Source of the DNA: CALBPI01 sp038531945 | GTDB taxonomy: Bacteria > Pseudomonadota > Gammaproteobacteria > Steroidobacterales > Woeseiaceae | Reading direction: 5' to 3' | DNA: 64,000 nucleotides | NCBI GenBank assembly: GCA_038531945.1 | Contig: JBCBBH010000006.1 | Coordinates: 1 to 64,000 of the forward strand | Shown here: piece after piece, positions 17,733 through 26,936 of the stretch | Layout: each line of letters opens with the position of its first letter | Numbering within the stretch: the stretch's first letter is position 1 | The notes under the pieces: model-generated | Database searches by the model: none | What the model saw: only the letters and a program-made list of their open reading frames with translations | What the model was told of the DNA's origin: nothing | Made by a program: the position numbers and the translations under genes

Positions 17733-18770
17733 TTAGCCCTGGGCCAAGCCACCTTTCAACACATAGGTTCGGAATCCTCTCTCGTTCATTATGTATGCGC
17801 CCGCTGAACTTCTTCTGCCGGTATCGCAACAAACGACGTAAGGGGTTTCAGGATCCAGAGTGCCGAGCTTCAGGCGAATAAAGTACAGCGGCATATTGAC
17901 AGCCCCTGGCTTACTGAAATTTTGAAACTCACTGGGTAAGCGCACGTCGAGCCAGACGCCGCCTTGTTCGATGATTTTGCTGGCTTCAGCCATGTCGACC
18001 CACTCGAGCATCGGCTCGTTGAGCAGCGTGCGAAAATCATCTTTGTTCAACCGCATAACGGATCCGTCCGTCGCCATCGTAACAGTCGCATTTCGTTTGG
18101 CATCGGCAATAAGTGCTTCTTCTCCAAACGTGTCACCGACATGCAGTTCTGCGAGTCGAATACCTTCTTTGTTTAGCGGTGTTTCGCGCGTCACCACCGC
18201 TGTGCCGCGGGTCAAAACGTAGAAAAAATCTCCGTCAGTGCCTTGCTTGATGATCTGGTCGCCGGCTTTGAAGTTCACTTGCTGCATGCGCATGAAAATC
18301 GCTTGGATATTGGCCGGCGGAATCTTGTGGAACGCTTTGCTCCGCAGGAGTTTCGTCATCCAGTCGTCGCCAGTGTCAATGTCTTCCTGGAACTCTCCGA
18401 CCTCGTAGGTGCCGGTTTGATCCCAAGTCAGCATGACATCCAGCAGATCGCTGTCGATTTGAAGGTAGTGGACAGTGTCCTTGGCACGAGCGCTATAGCG
18501 ACGAGGCAGCAACGGCGCCAGCGGGTTTCGCGCCCGGGGAGATCCTGCGTCGAGCAGTTCGACGACCGAGCCCTGTTCGATCAACTCCATGGTGCCGCTC
18601 AACATGTAATAGGTCTTCTTCTCAGTGTCTCCCTCACTGAATAACAGCTGCGCAGGTTCGAGTTTACGCACCAGGGTTTTCTTCGCGAGTGCGGTAAGGT
18701 TCTCTGCCTTGAGTCCGTCTAGCGGAGAGAAACGCCGCAATTCATCGATGGTGAGTGTCTTCTCGGTCAT
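17733..18770 (-). CDS. double cyclic-nucleotide-binding domain protein with C-terminal rhodanese
   Basis: 345 residues. Two cNMP-type barrels (about 15-120 and 140-240) are followed by a rhodanese domain (about 255-345). The second barrel has a good phosphate-binding cassette, DTFGEEALIADAKRNATV, including the conserved Glu and Arg. The first barrel is weaker. The rhodanese has VVCCDTGRRS with the likely active cysteine at 315. It has no signal peptide or DNA-binding helix, so it is probably a cytosolic, nucleotide-controlled sulfur-transfer or signalling protein. It converges with pilZ. The exact role is unknown. Confidence 0.85.
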   Translation of the reverse strand: MTEKTLTIDELRRFSPLDGLKAENLTALAKKTLVRKLEPAQLLFSEGDTEKKTYYMLSGTMELIEQGSVVELLDAGSPRARNPLAPLLPRRYSARAKDTVHYLQIDSDLLDVMLTWDQTGTYEVGEFQEDIDTGDDWMTKLLRSKAFHKIPPANIQAIFMRMQQVNFKAGDQIIKQGTDGDFFYVLTRGTAVVTRETPLNKEGIRLAELHVGDTFGEEALIADAKRNATVTMATDGSVMRLNKDDFRTLLNEPMLEWVDMAEASKIIEQGGVWLDVRLPSEFQNFSKPGAVNMPLYFIRLKLGTLDPETPYVVCCDTGRRSSAGAYIMNERGFRTYVLKGGLAQG

Positions 18771-18826
18771 GGATTCGATCTGTTGTATCTGTTAATTCTA
18801 CCATTCCAGCGGACGTGCATCTCCAA

Positions 18827-20863
18827 TCAGTCTTCCCTCGCGGCAAACTGATCCCAAGCGTCGGAGTCTGGTCTGAAGCGCTCGTCCAGGCTATCGGCAA
18901 GCCCTTCCAGTGTCCGTCGGACTTCTGACACACCTCGCTCTCGACAATAATGCAACGGCCCGCCGCGAAATGGCGCGAAGCCCGTTCCAAAAATGACACC
19001 TGCATCCAGCAAATCGTCGTCGCCAACAACGCCTTCCGCCCGGCAATGCACCGCCTCGTTGACCATCGGAAGGATCAAGCGATCCGTAAGATCCGTTGGT
19101 GCTGCCGTTCCGCGGGTCTCTGGCTTGATCGGTTTGCCATCCTGCCATTCATAGAAGCCCTGGCCGGATTTGCGGCCCAACTTTCCTGCTTTGACCATAT
19201 TTGCCAATTCAGCGGTGTCCTCGGCGGATCCACCCAGTATCTGTGCCACGCTCAGGCCAACATCAAGGCCAACGGAGTCGGCGAGTTCGATCGGCCCCAT
19301 AGGCATACCAAACTCGACCGCAGCCTCATCGATTTCGCGCAGGGCAACACCACTTTCTGCAAGCCGGAAGGCCTCACCCATGTAAGGGGCGAGAATTCGG
19401 TTCACCACAAACCCGGGAGCACTTCCACAAACCAGCGGCAACTTGCCGATTGTCTTGACAAACGCGGTCCCGATATCGATTGCTTCTTCGGATGTGTCAG
19501 CACTCCTGATGACTTCGACCAGAGGCATCAGCGCGACTGGATTGAAAAAGTGCAGCCCGATAAACCTTTGCGGCTCGGGCAGGCGCTCACGCAGAGTCTC
19601 CAACGGGATGCTACTGGTGTTCGTGGCAAGAATGGCGCCGGGTTTCATTTTGGGAACGAGGGCGTCGTAAAGGCTTTGCTTAGCTTCAAGGTTCTCGAAA
19701 ATTGCCTCGATAACCAGATCCGCTTCTGCAACCGCATCGCCATCGACGTCGGCGACCAGCCTTGCCTTCATGTCACTGAGCTTCTTGGCGTTGCCTTTTG
19801 ACTTGCGCTCGAACAGTTTCTCCGCACGTTCCAGCGCCGGGGAGATGTATTTGAGTTCACGATCTTGCAGTGACACTTGCATGCCTTGCTGTGCGCACCA
19901 GGCTGCGATATCGCCCCCCATAACTCCGGCTCCAACGACATGCACGCGCTCGATCCGTTCCTTAGGGCGCTTGCCTTGGCCTTTCAAGCCGTTCTGAAGA
20001 AAAAACACGCGCACCAGGTTCTGAGCTGTGGGCCCGACCATCAATCGGGCGATAGAGCGTGCTTCCGCTTCATAGCCGGTGCGAACGTTGGCACCGTGCG
20101 CACGCCACAGGTCGATAATCGCGAAAGGGGCGGGGTAGTGATCCGGGCGGGCTTTCGCACGGGTCTGGGCGACCATCTTGTTCGCAACCAATCCACGCAG
20201 TGGGGCGAGATTCATCAGGCGTTGCAACACCGGTGCGCGACGACGTGCCGGACGTGCGGCCGCAATCTGGAGTGCTACGCTGTCGGCCTCGTCGCGATTG
20301 CAAACGCGATCCACGAGGCCAATGCGTTGCGCCTTTTTCGGTGTAATTGACTTACCGGTTAGCATCAGAGGCATGGCTTCCGCGACCCCAGCCAAGCGCA
20401 CGGCACGAACTGTGCCGCCAAACCCAGGATGAATTCCGAGCTTCACTTCCGGCAGTCCGATTACCTTTTTGTCGGTGTCGACCGCCACGCGATAATGACA
20501 CGCCATCGCGAGTTCCAAGCCGCCTCCAAGGGCGAAACCGTCAACAATAGCCACCGTGGGAAACGCTGCTTGCTCCAGTCGGTCGAGCACCTGTTGCCCC
20601 AGCCGGACGAGCTCATACGCCTCCTGCTCGTGCTTCAGGACTGTGAACTCGTTGATGTCAGCGCCCATAATGAAACCGCTTTTTTTGGCGGACTGAACCA
20701 ACAAAGCCTTGGGCGGGTTGGTGTACGCCTGGTCAAGAAGATGGTCCAGTTCTTTCAAAACCGGCCCGGACAGAACATTCGCGCCGCTGTCCGCCTTGTC
20801 CAATGTCAACCAAAGCCGGTTGTCGTCATCTCGTTCAGCACCCCAGTGCTCCAAGCTAGCCAT
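18827..20863 (-). CDS. fused enoyl-CoA hydratase / 3-hydroxyacyl-CoA dehydrogenase
   Basis: 678 residues, FadB/FadJ-type multifunctional beta-oxidation enzyme. The N-terminal crotonase domain (1-190) has FALGGGLELAMACHYRVA and LPEVKLGIHPGFGGT with both catalytic glutamates. The NAD-binding domain begins near 305 with VHVVGAGVMGGDIAAWCAQQ, followed by ATNTSSIPLETL, GLHFFNPV and GFVVNRILAPYMGEA. No thiolase gene lies beside it, so the partner must be elsewhere. FadB and FadJ cannot be told apart safely here. Confidence 0.92.
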   Translation of the reverse strand: MASLEHWGAERDDDNRLWLTLDKADSGANVLSGPVLKELDHLLDQAYTNPPKALLVQSAKKSGFIMGADINEFTVLKHEQEAYELVRLGQQVLDRLEQAAFPTVAIVDGFALGGGLELAMACHYRVAVDTDKKVIGLPEVKLGIHPGFGGTVRAVRLAGVAEAMPLMLTGKSITPKKAQRIGLVDRVCNRDEADSVALQIAAARPARRRAPVLQRLMNLAPLRGLVANKMVAQTRAKARPDHYPAPFAIIDLWRAHGANVRTGYEAEARSIARLMVGPTAQNLVRVFFLQNGLKGQGKRPKERIERVHVVGAGVMGGDIAAWCAQQGMQVSLQDRELKYISPALERAEKLFERKSKGNAKKLSDMKARLVADVDGDAVAEADLVIEAIFENLEAKQSLYDALVPKMKPGAILATNTSSIPLETLRERLPEPQRFIGLHFFNPVALMPLVEVIRSADTSEEAIDIGTAFVKTIGKLPLVCGSAPGFVVNRILAPYMGEAFRLAESGVALREIDEAAVEFGMPMGPIELADSVGLDVGLSVAQILGGSAEDTAELANMVKAGKLGRKSGQGFYEWQDGKPIKPETRGTAAPTDLTDRLILPMVNEAVHCRAEGVVGDDDLLDAGVIFGTGFAPFRGGPLHYCRERGVSEVRRTLEGLADSLDERFRPDSDAWDQFAARED

Positions 20864-20878
20864 GGTATGTCCCCTGTA

Positions 20879-21625
20879 TCAGCCCGTGACTGTGAAGTCA
20901 CAAACTAGTGGTAAGTGATCGGAAAGCTGCACGTCAGGAATCTCGAAATGATCGATCTGGATTCCCGGTTGGTACAGGATAAAGTCGAGCTCTTTGCGCG
21001 GGCTGCGGCTCGGATAGGACGGAAGGGCGCGTGTGTTTGCGCTCTCTAACCCTGCCGCCTTTTGAAACAGGTAGATTTCGTTCTGCCCCCAGAAGGTGTT
21101 GAAATCGCCGATGACCATCACGGGTTTTTCAGTTGCCGCCACCAAATCGTACAAGTGCCGCAACTGCAAATGGCGGTGCCGGTACTTCAACGACAGGTGC
21201 ACCAGAAAAATCGCGACGTTATCCAATTCGAGTTCGATGATCAGTTTTTTGATGCCGGTATCAAAATAGTGAAACCGTTCGTTATGGATAGTCGGCGCTG
21301 CGAGGAATGCATTGCCTTGCTTGCGCAGTATTGGCACCACTTGGTTGATCGAACCTGAGCCGTACTTGGTCTCGAACGAGCTATGGTGCCCAAGCGCCTC
21401 TGCGATCATCTCCGCCTGGTTGACGTTGCGTGAGCGAATCGATCCTGTGTCGACTTCAATGAGCCCGACGATGTCCGGGTTCAAGGACTTCAGGTATGCA
21501 ACCAACTTATCGAGATGACCGGCATTGCCGAGCACGTAGCCTGCGCCGGGTACCGGCAGGTGGGTGGACAGGCCAAACCCCACGCCGTAACGAATGTTGT
21601 AGAGAACCAACCGCATCGGAGGCAC
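20879..21625 (-). CDS. endonuclease/exonuclease/phosphatase-fold protein
   Basis: 248 residues with the DNase I-like fold: LYNIRYG, IVGLIEVD (metal-binding Glu), LVHLSLKYR, VIGDFNTFW (catalytic Asp and Asn), LDFIL, and SDHLPLVCDF at the end. No signal peptide is visible. Relatives include metal-dependent phosphodiesterases and exonuclease III-like enzymes; substrate cannot be told. The start may be Met4 (21616). Confidence 0.85.
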   Translation of the reverse strand: MPPMRLVLYNIRYGVGFGLSTHLPVPGAGYVLGNAGHLDKLVAYLKSLNPDIVGLIEVDTGSIRSRNVNQAEMIAEALGHHSSFETKYGSGSINQVVPILRKQGNAFLAAPTIHNERFHYFDTGIKKLIIELELDNVAIFLVHLSLKYRHRHLQLRHLYDLVAATEKPVMVIGDFNTFWGQNEIYLFQKAAGLESANTRALPSYPSRSPRKELDFILYQPGIQIDHFEIPDVQLSDHLPLVCDFTVTG

Positions 21626-21729
21626 ATCCCGGTTCGCACAAAGTCGGTTATTCTACCGGGATTTGTCGCCAAACAGTGCCTTACGTGGTTACAATTTACG
21701 GGATCTAGCGATTTCAGTGCGGAGATAAC

Positions 21730-22176
21730 ATGTCCGAACACAACCCTATCCGGGTCTTCGTCACACACCTGTTCCGCTCCGATGCGGACTATTTGCGGGT
21801 ATTTGAGTATCTGGAAAGCGTTGAACGCTTTTACTACATCAACGTCAGCGAACCGGATGCAAAGCCGTCGGGCGGGGTGGAGTCTCTGAAAGACGAACTG
21901 CGCCGCCAAATCGATGCCAGCGAAATCATGGTGTTTTTGATGCCAATTTGGGCCGAGAAGCGCGATTGGGCGGAGTTCATGATCAACGCGGCCAAGGCAA
22001 TGGGAAAACCGATATTGCTGATACATGCGTTCGGACGAACAACTGTTACGCCGGGCGACTTGTCTTCGCGCGCCGATGATACGGTCGATTGGAACGAGCG
22101 CGAGATCGTGGACGCGATCCGCCGGCTGGCACGCAACGAAGATACCCAGCGCTGGGAAGTGATCGACTTTCCATGA
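21730..22176 (+). CDS. ThsB-like TIR-fold protein (orphan)
   Basis: 148 residues. The layout matches the MTH538/ThsB TIR-like family: an N-terminal IRVFVTHLF strand, SLKDELRRQIDASEIMVFLM, a WAEF helix start with an acidic residue, AKAMGKPILLIHAFG, and a C-terminal ADDTVDWNEREIVDAIRRL. In Thoeris defence, ThsB makes a cyclic-ADPR-type signal that activates ThsA. No ThsA-like gene is near; neighbours are metabolic genes. It could be a solitary signalling or nucleotide-binding protein instead of defence. Confidence 0.75.
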   Translation: MSEHNPIRVFVTHLFRSDADYLRVFEYLESVERFYYINVSEPDAKPSGGVESLKDELRRQIDASEIMVFLMPIWAEKRDWAEFMINAAKAMGKPILLIHAFGRTTVTPGDLSSRADDTVDWNEREIVDAIRRLARNEDTQRWEVIDFP

Positions 22177-22189
22177 CGGCTAGCGTTTG

Positions 22190-23161
22190 ATGTCAGGCCC
22201 TTTGCGTCAAAAGATGCCAATCCCACTGGTGATTGCGCATCGAGGTGCATCGGGCTACCTGCCCGAGCATTCACTGGCCTGCAAGGCGATGGCGCACGCG
22301 AGTGGGGCCGCATTCCTGGAACAGGACGTTGTGGCGAGCCGCGACGGTCATTGCGTTGTTCTCCACGATATTCATATTGATCGTGTCACGGATGTCGCTT
22401 CGGTGTTTCCCGATCGAGCGCGTGACGACGGCCGTTTCTACGCAAGAGATTTCGATCTTCACGAGCTGAAGCAGCTGCGCTTGAACGAGCGGGTCGATGC
22501 TTCGGGGAATCCGGTCTTCGCGGATCGCTATCCGGCCGGCCCTACCGAGTTTCGAATACCGACATTGGATGAGGAGTTGCGACTGGTTCGCGGACTCAAC
22601 CACAGCACCGGGCGGGTCGTCGGAATCTATCCGGAAGTAAAAAAACCCGCCTGGCATCATTCCGAGGGCATCGATCTCGCACAAGCAACACTCGAGGTGC
22701 TAGCGGCACACGGCTACCGTGACACACCTGAGCAGGTGTACCTTCAGTGTTTTGATCTCAAAGAAAACATACGGATACGTGAAGAATTTGATCCAATTTA
22801 TCCGATGGTTCAGTTGATTGCCGATGATTCCTGGGGCGAATCGGAAACCCGATATGCCGACCTGCTGGCGCCCGATGGGTTGGTCGGTCTGAAAGGCATC
22901 GTGGCAGGCATCGGGCCGTGGTTGAATCAGCTGTATACAGTATCCAACGGGAAACTTCTGGCAACGCCACTAGTCGAGCAAGCCCATGCGCTGAATCTAG
23001 CAGTGCACCCCTACACCATTCGGGCGGATGCATTGCCACCCGGATTTGGCAGCTTTCGAGAACTCCACGCCTCGTTGGTCTCGCAAAATGTTGACGGCGT
23101 GTTCTCGGACTTCGCCGATCAAAGTGTCGAGACCTTTATTGATATTGTTGCGGACGCGTAA
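22190..23161 (+). CDS. glycerophosphodiester phosphodiesterase
   Basis: 323 residues, GlpQ-type GDPD TIM barrel releasing sn-glycerol-3-phosphate from glycerophosphodiesters. Motifs: VIAHRGASGYLPEHSL with the catalytic His and Arg, EQDVVASRDGHCVVLHD, and VGIYPEVKKPAWH. It lacks a signal peptide, unlike periplasmic GlpQ, so it probably works in the cytoplasm. Its TAA overlaps the next ATG (TAATG), coupling it to two acyltransferase genes that use glycerol-3-phosphate and its acyl product. Confidence 0.92.
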   Translation: MSGPLRQKMPIPLVIAHRGASGYLPEHSLACKAMAHASGAAFLEQDVVASRDGHCVVLHDIHIDRVTDVASVFPDRARDDGRFYARDFDLHELKQLRLNERVDASGNPVFADRYPAGPTEFRIPTLDEELRLVRGLNHSTGRVVGIYPEVKKPAWHHSEGIDLAQATLEVLAAHGYRDTPEQVYLQCFDLKENIRIREEFDPIYPMVQLIADDSWGESETRYADLLAPDGLVGLKGIVAGIGPWLNQLYTVSNGKLLATPLVEQAHALNLAVHPYTIRADALPPGFGSFRELHASLVSQNVDGVFSDFADQSVETFIDIVADA

Positions 23162-24642
23162 TGGCTACAACCCCCTCATCTTCTGCGCTGATGATCCATC
23201 GCGAGCTCATTGACGGCGTACTTTCAGGGCCAAAGGGGCCAAGCGTCGCGGCTATCTTCGATTTCGACGGAACAATTATCGCGGGCTACTCGGCGACCGT
23301 GTTCATGCGCGAGCAGCTTAAGCGAGGCGACTTTCAGGTCTCCGACTTGTCAGAGATGGCTGCTGTCATGACGCGCTTTGGAATCGGGGACATTGGCTTT
23401 TCCGCGATGATGGCAAGCGCAATGCAGTACCTGCGCGGTACGTCCGAAGCGGACTACCAAGCATTCGCCAATGAGGTCTTCCACAAATATATCGCACGCT
23501 TGATCTACCCCGAGACCCGCGCCCTTATCGAGGCGCACCAGTCGATGGGGCACACCCTTGCCATTGTGTCGTCTGCGACTCCGTACCAGATTTCAGCGGC
23601 GGCTGACGAACTTGGCATTGAGCACCGCTACAGCACGGAGCTTGAGGTGGTCGATGGGTCATTCACCGGACAGGTGGTGCGCCCGACCTGTTTTGGTCCA
23701 GGCAAAGTCATTGCGGCTCATGATTTGTGTGACAAAACGGGAACCGACCTCGCGAAAAGCTACTTCTATTCCGACAGTTTCGACGACATCGAGTTGTTGG
23801 AAGCTGTTCGATGGCCGCGGGTAATCAATCCGAATCGACCGCTGCGCGAGGTGGCGGAATCACGAGAATGGCCGATTTATCGCTTCCGCTCGCGAGGCAG
23901 AGCGAAAGCTTCAGAGTGGATTCGCTCGGCCGCTGCGACTGGCAGCCTGGCCGCCTCTTTTGTGGCCGGGTTGCCGATCCTGGCGCTGACGCGTTCGCGA
24001 CGAAAGATGCAAAACTTCTCACTGGCGATGTTCACCGAAACCGCGAGTGCGTTGATCGGACTCGAGCTGGAAATTCGGGGTGAAGCAAACCTGTGGCAGC
24101 AACGACCCGCCGTGTTTGTGTTTAACCATCAAAGCAAAGCCGACTTGTTGGTAATTTTGAAGTTGCTCAGGCAGGACGTCGCTGGCGTCGGCAAAAAAGA
24201 GCTGCGCAATATGCCGATCATCGGCCAGGTTTTGGAGTTGGGCGGCGCCGTGCTGATTGATCGCAAGAACTCGGCGAGTGCGATCGAAGCGATGAAGCCC
24301 CTTGTCGATGTGATGCAGAAGGACGGTAAGTCCGTGGTGATCGCACCAGAGGGCACGCGGTCTGTGACGGGCAAGCTGCTGCCATTCAAGAAAGGCGCTT
24401 TTCATCTCGCGCGCCAGGCGGGCGTTCCGATTGTGCCTGTAGTCATCCACAACTCGATGGATGTCGCGCCAAAGGGCGACTTCGTATTTCGTCCAGCGAC
24501 CGTTGTGGTCGACGTTCTGAAACCAATATCGACCAAACGCTGGACCGCCAAGAATATGGCCAAGCAGGTCGAAGCGGTCCGCCAGCAGTTCCTGAAAACA
24601 CTGGGTCAAACAGACGGCGACGATATGGAATCCGACGGATGA
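23161..24642 (+). CDS. HAD-IB hydrolase fused to PlsC-type acyltransferase
   Basis: 493 residues in two domains. Residues 25-235 form a HAD-IB phosphatase: AAIFDFDGTIIAG (Asp34, Asp36), IVSSATPYQISA and YFYSDSFDDIELL. Residues 270-470 form a 1-acylglycerol-3-phosphate acyltransferase: FNHQSKADLL (NHx4D near 322) and APEGTRSVTGKLLPFK. Together it could make phosphatidic acid and dephosphorylate a lipid phosphate. The start overlaps the previous stop, and its own stop overlaps the plsB-like ATG (ATGA). Confidence 0.9.
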   Translation: MATTPSSSALMIHRELIDGVLSGPKGPSVAAIFDFDGTIIAGYSATVFMREQLKRGDFQVSDLSEMAAVMTRFGIGDIGFSAMMASAMQYLRGTSEADYQAFANEVFHKYIARLIYPETRALIEAHQSMGHTLAIVSSATPYQISAAADELGIEHRYSTELEVVDGSFTGQVVRPTCFGPGKVIAAHDLCDKTGTDLAKSYFYSDSFDDIELLEAVRWPRVINPNRPLREVAESREWPIYRFRSRGRAKASEWIRSAAATGSLAASFVAGLPILALTRSRRKMQNFSLAMFTETASALIGLELEIRGEANLWQQRPAVFVFNHQSKADLLVILKLLRQDVAGVGKKELRNMPIIGQVLELGGAVLIDRKNSASAIEAMKPLVDVMQKDGKSVVIAPEGTRSVTGKLLPFKKGAFHLARQAGVPIVPVVIHNSMDVAPKGDFVFRPATVVVDVLKPISTKRWTAKNMAKQVEAVRQQFLKTLGQTDGDDMESDG

Positions 24643-26936
24643 CCACACCTTGGCCTGAAACAGACGCTCCGACGCCGCTGTTTATTCTCGACGCCGCACA
24701 TCAGCTCGAAGCCGAGCACCTGAAGGAGTGGATCACGCAGACGGCACCCGATGGCGTGCAACCTGTTTGTTTACTGCTGCCAATTGCGAACCGTCAGGAA
24801 GCGATCGACGCAAGGGCATTGATTCCGTTTCTCGAGTTGGATTCGGTAACCGAATTGGTCCCGGTGCGAATTGTCTGGCAACAAGCTAAACCGCAGCGGA
24901 CCCGACCGCCTCGGTTTCGTGACTTGTTGCGCGGTGATTTTCGACAACCTTCAGAGAAGAAGGCTCGGCAGATTCTGAAGCAAGAGCCGGACCGCGCTGA
25001 ATGCGTTTCCGCTACGTCCGCGACGCTCGCCGAGCTTCAACAGCGTTTCGAAGCCACGGGGCAGAGTGCCGCGGATCGAGCGGGACTCGCGCAGTTCATT
25101 GCAGGTCGTGCTGGACTTGCACTTGACATTGCCGAACGCAAACTGCGTGGTGGGCGCTACAAAGTGCCTCGCCGCATCGCCGACAACATGAAGGCGAGTC
25201 GCCGCTACCAGCAAGCACTGGCGCGTGTGGCTGACGAGACCGGCGAGCCGATTCGCGACCTCGAAGCGCGAGCCGAAGAGATCTTCAAGGAGCTCATCGC
25301 AATTCCGCAGGCAGCGTGGCAAGACGGTATCGCGGCGTTCAACCGGCGGGTCATCGGGATGGGGTACGAGCAGGACTTCGTGATGGATAGCGAACAACTT
25401 GATCGCATCCGAGACATCGTCCGAAACAAACCCACTGTATTGCTGTGGACGCACAAGACGCATGTAGATGGGTTCGCGGTCTACTCGATGATGTTCGAAA
25501 ATGATTTTCCCGTGCCGCACTTGTTGGGTGGCGTCAACATGGCGTTCGCTGGTCTGGGTTACGCGGCACGACGATCCGGAGGCATTTTCATTCGGCGCAG
25601 TTTTCAAGATGATCTGCTCTACAAGATGATCTTGAGGCAGTACATCGGTTATCTGCTTGAGAAGCGCTTTCCTTTGACCTGGGCGTTCGAGGGCACGCGA
25701 TCGAGAGTGGGTAAGTTAATGCCGCCGCGCTATGGTTTGTTGAAGTATGTGCTCGAGGCGGCGGCGGTCACCGAATCGACCGATTTACATGTTGTGCCGG
25801 TGGCGCTGAACTACGACTTGATCGGTGATGTGCGGGACTATGTGCGTGAGCAGAGTGGTGGCGTGAAGCAGCCCGAGTCGTTGCGTTGGTTCATTGGCTA
25901 CTTGCGTGGTCTTCGCAAACGACTGGGTCGGATTTATATCGATTTCGGTGAGCCGATTGTTGTTGCCGATCCCGCTGCTGTGCAGGACGGACTGAGCCTG
26001 AAGAAGCTCGCATTCGAAGTCGGTGTTCAGGCGAACCGAGTGACACCGATTACATTAGCGTCTTTGGTGACGATGATTTTGTTGGGTGCAGCACCGCGCG
26101 CATTAACGCGCAACCAACTCGGGCGGCAAATGCTGCGCTACCTTCGCTGGGCAAGAGCGCGCGGGATACGAATTGCGAGTGACTTCGACCAGAGTGCACC
26201 TGCCAAACTGAATGAGCTCGCTGACGTGCTCGGAGAAAGTGGACTAGTCACTCGTTTCGATGAGGGACCGGATATCGTTTACACACTCGCACCGGATCAG
26301 CACGGTGTTGCCAGTTACTATCGCAACACCATCGTGCACCACTTTGTGGTCAAGGCTTTCGTTGAATTGGCATTGCTTAGTCTACCGTCGGACGTAGAGC
26401 CCAGGTTGGACGCTTTCTGGCTTGAAGTAGACCGACTTCGAGATTTGTTCAAGTTTGAGTTCTTCTATGTTTCGCGTGAGGCTTTCCGCGAGAAAGTCGA
26501 TAAAGAGCTAAATCGCTACAGCGAAAATTGGCAAGAGAGTCTGGTCACGGATGAAGGCTTTGCCGATGCGCTACTCACGCGCTTGAGACCGTTGATGTCA
26601 CGTGCCGCATTACTGCCGTTCGTCGATGCTTACGGTGTCGTCGCGCGGGTGGTTTGCGCAATACCGGGTGGACAGACCATTGATCGCAAGACCTGCCTTG
26701 AGCAAGCGTTCGCGTATGGCAAGCAAGCGTATCTGCAACGCCGAATTTCGAGCGAAGCGTCGGTCGGAAAGCTGTTTTTCGACAACGCCTACAGTTTGAT
26801 GGACAACTTGAAGTTGATCGATCCGGCAGGGAAGGATCTATTGCCAAAACGCAAGGCGTTTGCGCGGTCCCTGGTCGAACTTTTGGATCGTCTGGATCGA
26901 ATTTCGGTGTTGGATGCGCCATCCGACCGGATCTAG
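24639..26936 (+). CDS. PlsB-like glycerol-3-phosphate acyltransferase
   Basis: 765 residues, close to E. coli PlsB in length and motif order: LLWTHKTHVDGF (Hx4D near 272), GGIFIRRSF, WAFEGTRSRVGKL (near 350), and LHVVPVALNYD. It should acylate glycerol-3-phosphate at position 1 on the inner membrane. Third gene of a coupled trio with a glycerophosphodiesterase and a PlsC fusion, which together could recycle headgroup-stripped lipids to phosphatidic acid. Because family members vary, I do not assign plsB outright. Confidence 0.88.
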   Translation: MTTPWPETDAPTPLFILDAAHQLEAEHLKEWITQTAPDGVQPVCLLLPIANRQEAIDARALIPFLELDSVTELVPVRIVWQQAKPQRTRPPRFRDLLRGDFRQPSEKKARQILKQEPDRAECVSATSATLAELQQRFEATGQSAADRAGLAQFIAGRAGLALDIAERKLRGGRYKVPRRIADNMKASRRYQQALARVADETGEPIRDLEARAEEIFKELIAIPQAAWQDGIAAFNRRVIGMGYEQDFVMDSEQLDRIRDIVRNKPTVLLWTHKTHVDGFAVYSMMFENDFPVPHLLGGVNMAFAGLGYAARRSGGIFIRRSFQDDLLYKMILRQYIGYLLEKRFPLTWAFEGTRSRVGKLMPPRYGLLKYVLEAAAVTESTDLHVVPVALNYDLIGDVRDYVREQSGGVKQPESLRWFIGYLRGLRKRLGRIYIDFGEPIVVADPAAVQDGLSLKKLAFEVGVQANRVTPITLASLVTMILLGAAPRALTRNQLGRQMLRYLRWARARGIRIASDFDQSAPAKLNELADVLGESGLVTRFDEGPDIVYTLAPDQHGVASYYRNTIVHHFVVKAFVELALLSLPSDVEPRLDAFWLEVDRLRDLFKFEFFYVSREAFREKVDKELNRYSENWQESLVTDEGFADALLTRLRPLMSRAALLPFVDAYGVVARVVCAIPGGQTIDRKTCLEQAFAYGKQAYLQRRISSEASVGKLFFDNAYSLMDNLKLIDPAGKDLLPKRKAFARSLVELLDRLDRISVLDAPSDRI

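Noticed and set aside
18950..19801. 283-codon plus-strand open frame
   Set aside because: It lies wholly antisense to the fused beta-oxidation gene, whose domains are clear; the translation has no family features.
21490..22026. 178-codon minus-strand open frame
   Set aside because: It overlaps both the nuclease-fold gene and the ThsB-like gene on the opposite strand; it is a shadow.
21730..22176. Complete Thoeris defence system
   Set aside because: No ThsA-type effector gene lies nearby.
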